This document shows, piece by piece, positions 12,168 through 22,364 of a stretch of 64,000 nt of DNA. Within the stretch, counting starts at the first letter, position 1; every line of letters begins with the position of its first letter. Both the position numbers and the translations under genes were made by a program. The notes beneath the pieces are model-generated. The model ran no database searches, was not told the origin of the DNA, and worked only from the letters and a program-made list of their open reading frames with translations. Source of the stretch: an uncultured Gammaproteobacteria bacterium (GTDB lineage Bacteria; Pseudomonadota; Gammaproteobacteria; Eutrophobiales; Eutrophobiaceae); assembly GCA_951812995.1 (NCBI GenBank), contig CATOTD010000005.1, forward strand, positions 62,001 through 126,000. The letters are read 5' to 3'.

Positions 12168-12245
12168 GTTGGGTTGGGGCGAGTCGAGCGTGGCTGAGTC
12201 GAGCAGAATTGGGCTGGCTCGGGCTGGGTCGGGTCGGGCTGGACA
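12144..12245 (+). repeat. G-rich degenerate repeat with potential G-quadruplex motifs
   Basis: GGGCGCGGGTCGGGCGGGG at the gene end and GGGCTGGGTCGGGTCGGG (12221-12238). Confidence 0.7.
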
Positions 12246-12276
12246 AATATCGCTTTAGTGCGAAGGTCTCGACCTG

Positions 12277-12738
12277 TTAAGAACGCGCATACTTAAAACG
12301 GAGTCTGACACGTAAACGCCGAAATAGATCGGCATCAATATTATCGGGCGTGAATAGAAAACATTGCCGTTGCTCGGCATAGCTCAATAAAATAATAGTA
12401 AGTAAGGGATGGACAAATAGAGAACGTCCCAAAACGGCCTGATGTACCCGACCATTAGCCAGTAATATTTGCCAGTCATCTTCAGAATCCAGTATCAATG
12501 TTAGCGCTCGATCTGCAACTAAAAAAAGCCGGTTTTTATAATATAAACCGTATAACCCGAGTGCAGGAACAGCCGTGAGCAGCAGCTTAAAGATAAAATC
12601 CAGCCCCGTTAACCATGGGACAAACAAAGCCACGCCATGCACAAAAATAACGCTATTGATGATACGGCGAGATGCGCTTACAGGCAGTCTTAATGTGGCT
12701 AGAAAAGAGTTTTCGTATCTATCCATGTGCATCATCAT
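12277..12738 (-). CDS. ygfX: YgfX (CptA-like) family protein
   Basis: Two-helix N-terminus then 'LILDSEDDWQILLANGRVHQAVLGRSLFVHPLLTIILL', characteristic of YgfX; adjacent to the sdh locus. Confidence 0.75.
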   Translation of the reverse strand: MMMHMDRYENSFLATLRLPVSASRRIINSVIFVHGVALFVPWLTGLDFIFKLLLTAVPALGLYGLYYKNRLFLVADRALTLILDSEDDWQILLANGRVHQAVLGRSLFVHPLLTIILLSYAEQRQCFLFTPDNIDADLFRRLRVRLRFKYARS

Positions 12739-12908
12739 AGTGCCAGATCCAATCCTTGGAAACTGCGATCTGGGCTTATAAGTTCTAGCGTGATCTTTGT
12801 GCTAAATAGTCTTAGAATTGGGTTTTGGCATTGCGACTTTGCAATGTAGCATAAAATTACATCTGTCCATCTGACAATCATTGTGTAAAATGCGAGAGGG
12901 TATAAAAA

Positions 12909-13076
12909 ATGGATAATAGACAAAATTTAGACCGCAAGAAACACAAAAAAAATTCTGCCCAGCAACAGCCTAAAGCCAGATTGAACACAGTGCAAAAAGA
13001 AACGGGCGGCCCCAAAGGGCTTGAACCGACACGTTATGGCGACTGGGAGAAGCAAGGCCGTTGCATTGATTTTTAG
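12909..13076 (+). CDS. SDHAF4/DUF1674-like small protein (55 aa; not in the ORF track)
   Basis: Translated by hand: MDNRQNLDRKKHKKNSAQQQPKARLNTVQKETGGPKGLEPTRYGDWEKQGRCIDF*; C-terminal 'GGPKGxEPTRYGDWExxGRCIDF' is the DUF1674/SDHAF4 signature; lies just upstream of sdhC. Confidence 0.88.
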   Translation: MDNRQNLDRKKHKKNSAQQQPKARLNTVQKETGGPKGLEPTRYGDWEKQGRCIDF

Positions 13077-13158
13077 AAAATCAGCATTTTAACATCAAAC
13101 TGACACGACCTGCGTATTAGTAGCAGATCGTATGCAATCATGCGAGAGGATATTAATT

Positions 13159-13542
13159 ATGGTACCGGTAAAACGCCCGCTATCACCCCACTTACAAGTC
13201 TATAAACCGCAACTGACATCGATATTATCGATCACTCACAGGGGTACGGGCGTTCTTCTTAGCCTGGGTGCATTACTACTCGCTTATTGGTTAGTGAAGC
13301 TCGCAGCGGGTGAAGCCGCATTTAATCAACTGCAACAATACACAACCACATGGTATGGGAAAATATTTCTTACCGGCTTCGTTTTTTCATTCTACTTTCA
13401 CCTTACAAATGGCATCCGGCATCTATTTTGGGATATTGGTATGGGGCTGTCGATCACAAACACCTATAAATCCGGCTATGCTGTTATTATTGCCAGTATC
13501 GCGCTAACCCTGGTAGCCCTGATTTTGGGAGACATTATATGA
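13159..13542 (+). CDS. sdhC: Succinate dehydrogenase cytochrome b556 subunit
   Basis: 'RPLSPHLQVYKPQLTSILSITHRGTGVLL' and 'HLTNGIRHLFWDIG'; start taken at MVPVKRP. Confidence 0.95.
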   Translation: MVPVKRPLSPHLQVYKPQLTSILSITHRGTGVLLSLGALLLAYWLVKLAAGEAAFNQLQQYTTTWYGKIFLTGFVFSFYFHLTNGIRHLFWDIGMGLSITNTYKSGYAVIIASIALTLVALILGDII

Positions 13543-13919
13543 ATTTACAAAGCCCACTGGCCCGCGTTCGTGGACTCGGATCAGCTAAAACAGGCCTGCA
13601 TCATTGGTGGTTACAACGCCTCACAGCCCTTGCCTTAATCCCGCTGAGTTTATGGTTTACCTATTCACTGCTTGTCGTCATCAGCGCCGACTATGCCACT
13701 GTTGTGGCCTGGCTAGCGAGGCCGCTTAATGCGATCTTGATGTTGCTTTTTATAATCGCGCTCTACTACCATGCGGTACTCGGTGTACAAGTCGTCATAG
13801 AAGATTACATAAACTCGAAACGACAAAGGATTGCCTGCTTGATCTTGGTCAAGTTTCTTGCGCTCTTGAGCGGGCTTAGTGCGGCAATGGCGGTATTGAA
13901 AATTTATTCAGGACTGTAA
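13539..13919 (+). CDS. sdhD: Succinate dehydrogenase membrane anchor subunit
   Basis: 'ARVRGLGSAKTGLHHWWLQRLTALALIPL', 'YHAVLGVQVVIEDYI'; position sdhC-D-A-B. Confidence 0.95.
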   Translation: MNLQSPLARVRGLGSAKTGLHHWWLQRLTALALIPLSLWFTYSLLVVISADYATVVAWLARPLNAILMLLFIIALYYHAVLGVQVVIEDYINSKRQRIACLILVKFLALLSGLSAAMAVLKIYSGL

Positions 13920-15713
13920 ATGATAATGGCTAAGGCATACGAGATCATCGAACATAAATACGATATCGTCGTCGTCGGTGCCGGTGGTGCCGGGCTAAGA
14001 GCGACCTTCGGCATGGCTGCAAAAGGCCTCAAAACGGGCTGTATCACTAAAGTGTTTCCAACACGTAGCCATACCGTTGCGGCGCAAGGCGGCATGAGTG
14101 CCGCGCTCGGCAATATGGGTGAGGATGATTGGCGCTGGCACATGTACGACACCATCAAAGGATCCGACTGGTTAGGCGATCAGGATGCGATTGAATACAT
14201 GTGTCGTGAAGCGGCCCCGGCGGTGATTGAGCTTGAACATCAGGGTGTCCCCTTTTCCCGTACCGAGGCGGGCAAGATCTATCAGCGCCCGTTTGGCGGG
14301 ATGACGACCAACTATGGCGAAGGCATCGCGCAACGTACTTGTGCGGCGGCCGACCGGACCGGACATGCTATCTTGCACACGCTGTATCAACAATCCTTAA
14401 AGCATCAAGCTGAGTTCTATATTGAATACTTTGCCTTTGATCTGATTATGGATGATGCGGGTGTGTGTCGTGGCGTGATGGCATGGAACCTTGAAGACGG
14501 CACGATACATCGTTTTCGTGCTCATCAAGTCGTATTGGCAACGGGCGGTTATGGTCGTTCTTATTTCTCGGCAACATCGGCTCACACCTGTACGGGTGAT
14601 GGCAATGGCATGGTCTTGCGGGCGGGCCTACCACTCCAGGACATGGAATTTATTCAATTTCACCCGACCGGTATTTATGGATCAGGTTGTCTGATTACCG
14701 AGGGTGTGCGCGGTGAAGGAGGTTATCTGACGAATGCCGAGGGCGAACGTTTTATGGAACGCTATGCGCCTTCTGCAAAAGATTTAGCCTCGCGTGATGT
14801 AGTGAGTCGTGCCATGACTCTCGAAATTCGTGAAGGTCGCGGTGTCGGTAAAGCTAAAGATCATATCTATTTGCATCTTGAACACTTGGGTGCAGAGGTC
14901 ATTAATGAGCGCTTGCCAGGCATCGCTGAATCGGCCCGCATATTTGCCGACGTTGATGTTGCCAAGGAACCCATTCCAGTCATACCCACTGTGCATTACA
15001 ACATGGGCGGCATCCAGACTAATTATCATGGCCAGGTAGTAACGCTGCAAGAAGGCAACCCGGACGCTGTCGTCGAAGGTCTCATGTCGATTGGTGAGGC
15101 CGCCTGTGTATCAGTACATGGGGCTAATCGTTTAGGATCCAATTCACTGCTCGATTTGATTGTCTTTGGACGTGCGGCGGCCAATTATTGTGCTGAAAAT
15201 ATAAAACCCGGGCAGACACATAAACCGGTCGCCAACGCTGGCGAAGAAAGTCTGGCGCAGTTGGATAAATTACGTTACAACAAAGGTTCTATAAGAACGG
15301 CCGAGATACGCGATAATATGCAGCGCACGATGCAAAATGATGCGGCCGTATTTCGTACCGGCGAAATCTTGCAACAGGGCATCGATAAAATGACTGACAT
15401 CTGGGAATCTTACTCACAGATAAAAATTGATGATAAAAGCATGATCTGGAATACCGATCTGGTTGAGGCCCTGGAACTCGACAACTTGCTACGCTGTGCG
15501 CTTGTCAGTATTCAATCCGCATATAACCGCGAAGAAAGTCGTGGCGGTCATGCGCGGGAAGATTTTCCAGATCGCGACGATGAAAATTGGCTGAAACATA
15601 CACTGGTATGGCTAGATAACAAAGGGCAAGCGCGCTTTGATTATCGACCCGTACATCTATATACATTGACCGATGAAGTGGACGTATTTCCGCCTAAGAA
15701 ACGTGTGTATTAA
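13920..15713 (+). CDS. sdhA: Succinate dehydrogenase flavoprotein subunit
   Basis: '[17 protein letters not shown]', '[18 protein letters not shown]', '[21 protein letters not shown]', '[19 protein letters not shown]'. Confidence 0.98.
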   Translation: MIMAKAYEIIEHKYDIVVVGAGGAGLRATFGMAAKGLKTGCITKVFPTRSHTVAAQGGMSAALGNMGEDDWRWHMYDTIKGSDWLGDQDAIEYMCREAAPAVIELEHQGVPFSRTEAGKIYQRPFGGMTTNYGEGIAQRTCAAADRTGHAILHTLYQQSLKHQAEFYIEYFAFDLIMDDAGVCRGVMAWNLEDGTIHRFRAHQVVLATGGYGRSYFSATSAHTCTGDGNGMVLRAGLPLQDMEFIQFHPTGIYGSGCLITEGVRGEGGYLTNAEGERFMERYAPSAKDLASRDVVSRAMTLEIREGRGVGKAKDHIYLHLEHLGAEVINERLPGIAESARIFADVDVAKEPIPVIPTVHYNMGGIQTNYHGQVVTLQEGNPDAVVEGLMSIGEAACVSVHGANRLGSNSLLDLIVFGRAAANYCAENIKPGQTHKPVANAGEESLAQLDKLRYNKGSIRTAEIRDNMQRTMQNDAAVFRTGEILQQGIDKMTDIWESYSQIKIDDKSMIWNTDLVEALELDNLLRCALVSIQSAYNREESRGGHAREDFPDRDDENWLKHTLVWLDNKGQARFDYRPVHLYTLTDEVDVFPPKKRVY

Positions 15714-15740
15714 TAGAATCCAATCCTTAGAGAATGACTT

Positions 15741-16523
15741 ATGACTGAATTTACATTACCCAAAAATTCTAAAGTTGAGACCGGTAAAACCTTCGCCTAT
15801 GCCGAAGGCACAACGAATAAAAAAACATTCCAGGTCTATCGCTTTGAACCCGACTCGGGTGAAAACCCAAGATTGGATAGCTATGAAATCAATCTCGACA
15901 ACTTCGGGCCTATGGTACTAGATGCGCTTATCTATATTAAAAATGAAATCGATTCTACACTCACCTTTCGCCGCTCTTGTCGAGAAGGTATTTGTGGTTC
16001 CTGTGCTATGAACATTGGTGGCACCAATACCTTGGCGTGTACCAAAGCAATTGATGAATTTAAGCACAACATCGCCATCTATCCCCTACCGCACATGCCT
16101 GTGATTAAGGACTTAGTGCCTGACTTGACCCACTTCTATGCGCAGTACGCGGCGATCAAACCCTGGATGCAGACGCAGTCCGCACCACCACCTGATACCG
16201 AACGACTGCAATCAAAAGCAGAACGCGAGGCATTGGATGGTCTATATGAATGTATTCTTTGTGCCTGTTGCTCCACGAGTTGCCCTAGTTACTGGTGGAA
16301 TAGCGACCGTTATCTTGGCCCGGCTACTTTGTTACAAGCCTATCGCTGGATAGCCGATAGTCGTGATGAATACACGGGGGAGCGTTTAGACGATCTGGAA
16401 GATCCATTCCGACTTTATCGCTGCCATACCATCATGAACTGCACCAACACCTGCCCCAAGGGATTGAACCCGGCAAAGGCAATAGCCGAGATCAAAAAGC
16501 TGCTGGTGTCTCGTACCGTGTAA
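15741..16523 (+). CDS. sdhB: Succinate dehydrogenase iron-sulfur subunit
   Basis: '[22 protein letters not shown]', '[17 protein letters not shown]', '[19 protein letters not shown]'. Confidence 0.98.
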   Translation: MTEFTLPKNSKVETGKTFAYAEGTTNKKTFQVYRFEPDSGENPRLDSYEINLDNFGPMVLDALIYIKNEIDSTLTFRRSCREGICGSCAMNIGGTNTLACTKAIDEFKHNIAIYPLPHMPVIKDLVPDLTHFYAQYAAIKPWMQTQSAPPPDTERLQSKAEREALDGLYECILCACCSTSCPSYWWNSDRYLGPATLLQAYRWIADSRDEYTGERLDDLEDPFRLYRCHTIMNCTNTCPKGLNPAKAIAEIKKLLVSRTV

Positions 16524-16645
16524 CGGCTTTCAAATTGAGACGACCTCCCTTTGTACACAAATGCGGATCCATGTTTAAGAAGTCGTCGTCTTACAGAGCG
16601 TATTTTTAATGCGCACTATAAGCTCCGCCTGACAGCAGATCAGGC

Positions 16646-16891
16646 ATGAATAAAAAATCCTGGTTACGCTGGCGTTGTCGACGCGGTATTCGAGAGATGG
16701 ATATTGTCCTGCAAACGTTTCTTGAGCAATGTTATGACACACTGAGCGACATCGATAAACAGTCTTTTACAGCACTGCTTGATGAAACAGATCTTGATAT
16801 AATGAATTGGATGATGGGAAAAGATGAACCAGAGAATAATGCGTTGAAAAAAATGATTTTCCTAATCCAGCAATCCAGACAGTTAAATTGA
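16646..16891 (+). CDS. sdhE: FAD assembly factor SdhE
   Basis: 'LRWRCRRGIREMDIVLQTFLEQCYDTLSDIDKQSFTALLDETDLDIMNWMMG', with the RGxxE motif. Confidence 0.93.
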   Translation: MNKKSWLRWRCRRGIREMDIVLQTFLEQCYDTLSDIDKQSFTALLDETDLDIMNWMMGKDEPENNALKKMIFLIQQSRQLN

Positions 16892-16898
16892 ATTACAT

Positions 16899-17903
16899 AT
16901 GCAAGAGACATGGCAACATTTTTTGCAACAACGCGGTGCGACAATACAAGACAATGATGTTGTCGATTGCGCCACAGAAGATCTTAATATCACAACAACA
17001 TTATTAGCGGCACCGCTATCTGGCTTTTCGACATTAGCTGTCGGCGGCAAGGATCGTCATACTTTTTTACAAGGACAGCTCATTAATGATCTAAATCTAA
17101 TTGAAAAACCCGCCGCCCAAATTTCAGCCTGGTGTAATCCAAAAGGCCAGGTCATTACAAATTTATTAGTCGTAAACACGGGCACTGCCTATCTATTAAT
17201 ATTTAAATCAGCGTTAAAAGCGTATGTTCAAAAAAGACTAAGCCTGTTTATCATGCGCTCTGATGTCACGATTGATGATATTTCAGAAACCTCCCCGTTG
17301 ATGGGTCTGGCTAATACTCATGACCTCTCAGCATTAGGCCCGAACATGCCGACAATGGCTGGACAAGTCCACGCCATTGCCGATCTTATTATTATTTGTC
17401 ACCCCGATAATTCGGGACGGTATCTACTGACTGGCAACAGTAGTGCATTAATAAAGAATCTGCCCAAGCTGAATAGCACACTGGCTAGCAGTGCTGTCTG
17501 GATGTTGTTGGATATACTTGCCGGCCTGCCCTGGATAACAACAGCGACCCAAGAACAATTTTTACCACAAATGCTGAATCTCGATGCGTTGCAGGGATTG
17601 AGTTATCAAAAAGGATGCTATCTGGGGCAAGAAGTCATCGCACGTTTGCATTATCGTGGCAAGGTAAAGAAGCGATTACATTTGATAAGCTCTGCACGAC
17701 CATTAGCAACTGCCAGCCATCTTTATGTGCAAGCATCAAATAATAACATTGGCACCGTGCTTAATTCCGCCATACATCCCGACGGAGCCGCCTTTTCATT
17801 AGCTGTTATTGAGTTAGATAACACAAAAGAAACACTTTATACCGACACAGCAACAAATGATGCTGTTTCAATCATAGCACACCCTGGACCTGTCACGGTT
17901 TAA
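16899..17903 (+). CDS. ygfZ: Folate-binding protein YgfZ
   Basis: 'GKDRHTFLQGQLINDL', 'WCNPKGQVI', 'LSYQKGCYLGQEVIARLHYRGKVKKRL'. Confidence 0.93.
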   Translation: MQETWQHFLQQRGATIQDNDVVDCATEDLNITTTLLAAPLSGFSTLAVGGKDRHTFLQGQLINDLNLIEKPAAQISAWCNPKGQVITNLLVVNTGTAYLLIFKSALKAYVQKRLSLFIMRSDVTIDDISETSPLMGLANTHDLSALGPNMPTMAGQVHAIADLIIICHPDNSGRYLLTGNSSALIKNLPKLNSTLASSAVWMLLDILAGLPWITTATQEQFLPQMLNLDALQGLSYQKGCYLGQEVIARLHYRGKVKKRLHLISSARPLATASHLYVQASNNNIGTVLNSAIHPDGAAFSLAVIELDNTKETLYTDTATNDAVSIIAHPGPVTV

Positions 17904-19088
17904 TGCCGCACGAATGAGAGCATAACGTGCAGTAAAGGAGATAGAATTATGGGTACAATAAGAACAGTAAGGACGGACGCGTTTCGTCAGGATGCGGTAC
18001 GCATTGCTTTGACGAGCGGTTTGTCGCGTCGTCAGGTTGCGGAAGATTTGGGTGTTGGGCTGTTGCGCTTAAGCAGGTGGGTAGTCACATACCATGAGAG
18101 TGAAGTTGATTTGGATACAGAGCGGAGCTTTGCGCTTGAGAAGGCTCGGCATCTGCGTGAGTATCGGATACTTAGGGAGGAGAGGGAGATATTAAAAAAA
18201 GCCACCCAGTTCTTTGTGAGTCTAAAGCCGTGAGGTTTAGGTTTGTTGAAGAACATAAGGGACATTTTTCAGTCACGCGGTTATGTGCTCATGGATGTGA
18301 ACACAGATTTCGGGCGTATAGTTCACGCTTGGCCAGTGACCGGCAACGCCAGGATGAGGTTGTTTTGGCCCATATCAGGGAGCATGCGGGTATGAACCTG
18401 GACAGCTATGGTCGGCCAGGAATGACCGAGGTTGAAGCAGTCCGGTATTGCTGTTGGCCATCGTCGTGTTGGCCGTCTGATGCGTGAAAACGGCATCACA
18501 CCGAAAAGAACGCATAAGTTCAAGGTGACAACGAACAACGAGCATAAGTTCGCCACGGCATCGAATTTACTGAAGCGAGACTTCACAGCGGAGCGTCTGA
18601 ACCAGAAGTGGGCGGTTGACATAAGCTACATCTGGACTGCAGAAGGATGGTTATATCTGGCCGTAGTGCTTGATTTGTATTCAAGGCGGGTGATGGGCTG
18701 GAAGGTGAGTTGACCATCAGGGCCTTGCAGATGGCGATTACATTACTCTCAGGACACCATCAAAGGGGAGTATTCATCATACGGACAGGGGTAGTCAGTA
18801 CTGTGCGTATAATTATCAGCGGATATTGTGTGAGCATGGCTTGCAGATGTCTATGAGTAGCAAAGGGGATTGTTATGATAATGTTGTTGTTGAGTCTTTC
18901 TTCAAGACGATGCAGGCCGAGCTTATATGGTGGCAGGACTGGAAAACCCGTCGGCAAGCCGAGACGTGGATATGCCAGTACATCAATGGTTTTACAACTT
19001 AACATCGAATGCATTTGGCACTGGGTTGTAAAAGCCCCGTTGCCTTCGAGAGAAGAACGGGGTTAAAGTGAGAGTTCCATGCGGCACA
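17904..19088 (+). mobile_element. IS3-family element, type 2, degenerate; starts immediately after the ygfZ stop
   Basis: Ends TGCCGCA... / ...TGCGGCA; orfA 17949-18233, orfB in pieces (18230-18487, 18432-18713, about 18770-19067). Confidence 0.85.
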
Positions 19089-21561
19089 ACAACGTAGTCC
19101 CTATTGATGAACAGGAACTGCAGGGCCATCTCAACAAAGTGGTACTGAAGACTGTGGAAGACACCCTTAACCAGATGCTGGACGCTGAGGCTGATGCGCT
19201 GGTGGGTGCTGATCGATACGAACGCACTGAGACGCGCAAAGACGACCGGTCTGGTAGCTACACCAGGAAGTGCCACACAAGGGCTGGAGAGCTTGAGTTA
19301 AAGATGCCGAAGCTACGCAAGCAGACCTTTGAGATGGCCATCATAGAGCGCTATCGGCACCGTGTAGCGTCAATTGAAGAGGCACTGATCGAGATGTATC
19401 TGGCTGGCGTATCGGTCTGACGGGTGGAGGATGTCACCGCAGCCCTCTGGGGTACCCGTGTTAGCTTAGGGACTATTTCAAAGCTCAACCAGCGTATCTA
19501 TGGGCAGATTGAAGAGTGGCGTAATCGCCCCATAGGGAGTGATTTCCCTTATGTATACCTGGACGGTGTTGTGCTCAAACGCAGTTGGGGCGGTGCAGTG
19601 AAGAACGTTTCTGTTCTAGTCGCCATAGGTGTTGGGGACGATGGATTCCGCCGCATTCCAGGGATTGTTGAAGGTACTAAGGAGGATAAGGCGGGATGGT
19701 CAGGATGCCTGCGTCATTTAAAGGCACGCGGTCTCAAGGGCATCAGGTTGGTGCTCAGTGATGCCTGTCTTGGGCGTCAGGAGTCGATAGGTGACTTCTA
19801 CCCTGATGCTGGCTGGCAGCGTTGTATTGTGCACTGCTACCGCAACGTCTTCAGTCATGTGTCTCGTGGTCGTGTCAAAGAAGTCTCTCGCATGTTGCAG
19901 GCTATCCATGCATCTGAATATCTGGAATCTGCCAGGCATAAGGCCACGGAGGTCGAGAAGAAACTCAGGGACATGAAGTTATCGAGTGCGGCGGATTGGC
20001 TGGGTAGTGCATGGAAGAGACCCTGACGTATTATCGGTTTCTGGCAGAGCACTGGATTCGCATTCGGACTAACAATCCTTTGGAGCGGATCATCCGAGAA
20101 ATCAGGCGGCGAACACGAGTAGTGTGTGCATTCCCGGATGGCAACTCGGCGTTGATGCTTTGTGCGGCAAGGCTTAGACACATCGCGGGGAGCTAGTGGG
20201 GAACGCGGAAATATCTGAACATGGAGACCTCGAACAACGCTGATTCTGGATGGATTTTGATGCGAGCACCAGTCGTTGTCACCCGCATAGCGGGTGTGAA
20301 GGTCAAGATCGGTGGTATTTGAGGCTGTGTTGTGCTGTTTGGGTCTGCCAGGGCGGGTATTTCCGGAATTTGGGCGGAGTCAGGCTGTGGCCTGTCGTCG
20401 CTCGTGGAAAATGAGACGGCGGAAGTTGTAGCTCAGGTTGGCCATGGTCATGCGGGCCTTCGCACGGGTTTGGCCGATTGAGCGGATGGCGGAGCGTGTC
20501 GCGTTGCCCCGACGAATATGCCTGGCCATGGGTTTGCCGCGTGGCTTCTTGCGGTGAATGTGTGAGCGGTACCCTTGCGCCTTCAGCCAAGCCTCATTCC
20601 TGGCCGAGCGGTACCTGGTATCGGCCCAAACCGCCTTCGAGCTGTTTGTCTCGTCCAGAACCGAGGACAGTTCATGCCCGTCGTAGCGAGCCGCATTCGT
20701 GCCAGTCTCACCCCGGATGAAGTGCCATTTGCGGTCAATGGACACGTGGTTCTTGTACCCAAAGTGTGGGACCGAGATATCGACAAGGCCAGTATCCTCC
20801 TCACCCTCCTTGGTCGTCTTGGCCTTTGAATACTTGACCGTCCAACGTGCATCGGTGTCTTTCTGCGCTGCCTTGGACAGATCATCGGGCCAGATGTCAG
20901 ACGCGGCCTCACCTGCCTTGGCGCGCTCCTTTTCTTCTTTCGTCATCCGCTGGCGCGGGGCAGAGACCAACGTGGCATCCACAATCTGACCGCCAGTCGG
21001 TTTGTATCCCCGCGCGCAGAGCTGAGCTTCAAACGCGGCAAACAGGGCCTTGAAGACACCCGCCTAGGTCAGCTTCTCTCTGAAAAGCCAGATCGTCTTC
21101 TGATCAGGTGTCGGCTCCCCGATTTGAAATCCTAGGAACCGTAGCCAACTGAAACGGTCACGAATGAGAAACTCCATCCGCTCATCACTCAGATTGTGCA
21201 TCAAGGCCAAGACCAGAACCTTGAACATCACAACGGCATCATAGGGCGGGCGACCACCTTTGGGACGTTCCCCATAGCCAAGTGCTTCAACAAGAACTGG
21301 GCGAAACACTTCGAAATCAACGTGCCGCTCCAAAACCTCAAGCGGATATCCCATCGCCGAAAGCCGCGCCAAATGATCCGTCAAATCAAACAATCCAGGT
21401 GCGTGCATAAACAAAATCCTCCCACATCAAGTGAATCAGACCGTACCACAAAATGTACGGTTTTTAGAGGCTTCCAGATGGATAAAGAAAAGGACTTTCA
21501 GATCGCGTAACAACCAGATTTAAGGGAAAGCCAAATCAGAAAGTGCGAAAGATTATTGACA
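19089..21561 (+). mobile_element. IS256-family element, type b (copy 1), 5'-truncated, with nested IS5-A
   Basis: Transposase pieces 19079-19420 (TGA) / 19424-20026 / 20011-20196; 3' end 'gcgaaagattattgacacta' resumes after the nested IS5 copy. Confidence 0.85.
20223..21475 (-). mobile_element. IS5-family element, copy A (nested in IS256-b copy 1)
   Basis: Ends GGAGACCTCGAACAAC / ...GAGGCTTCC; transposase N-part 21064-21414, C-part 20380-20982, split by TAG. Confidence 0.88.
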
Positions 21562-21975
21562 CTAACTAGCCAACAAGTCACGGCAGGGAATGTGCATGAC
21601 TCACAAGCGTTGGATGACTTACTGCTAGGCGATGAAACAGCACTATACGTCGATGCGGCTTATTATTCTCAAAAAACACGGGATACACTTAAGCAACGGG
21701 GTATTGAAGACCAAGTGCAACGTAAAGGGTACCGAAACAAGCCGCTATCGAAAGCACTATACGCCGTAATGCCCGCATTGCGACCACATGTTCCACTGGA
21801 GAAAGGCCTTTTGTCACGTACAAATGGCACTATGGATTAGCGCGAATGCGCTGTATGCGCCTTGCCAAAACACGACCTTTTATGGCTTAGCAACAATGGC
21901 GGCCAATATTTGCAAAGGGGCAAAGTTTCTGGCTAAATATGACTTACCTGAACGTTGTTATGCAGGATAGATGTG
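21556..21975 (+). pseudogene. IS5-type transposase fragment
   Basis: 'TSQQVTAGNVHDSQALDDLLLGDETALYVDAAYYSQKTRDTLKQRGIED' and a frameshifted C-terminal 'TMAANICKGAKFL'. Confidence 0.75.
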
Positions 21976-22364
21976 TCCAAAAGCAGGAAAAGTGCTCAGT
22001 TAAAGCACCTACTTTTAGAAGCAAAACCTATGGGATAAAAAATGATTTCAACGAAAAAACAGCAAGCCGGTTTTTCTACTATTCAAAATTGATAGGTTAC
22101 GCTGAGGCCTCTTATTATTTAACCCCCAAGACTTTTGGTTCTTATTTTATTAATTTTATTCTCAGATACGCGCCACGGTACCACCAGCGCAGACATTGAA
22201 TACGTATAGCGTGCTGTTGACACCATCCAAACCACAAACTGGTTCCCATTGTTGATTCTTTGGTCGGTTGACTGCTATTGGCGGTACCTGCGCCTCAATA
22301 AAACTCCAAACGCTACCATAGCATTCATCCTAAATCAAATTGGCTAGCACGTCAGCGATGTCAA

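Noticed and set aside
20478-21053. Additional ORFs opposite the IS5 transposase copies (also 30781-31274, 45074-45778, 61389-61946)
   Set aside because: They recur identically in every IS5 copy as overlapping alternative frames of the transposase; no independent domain evidence.
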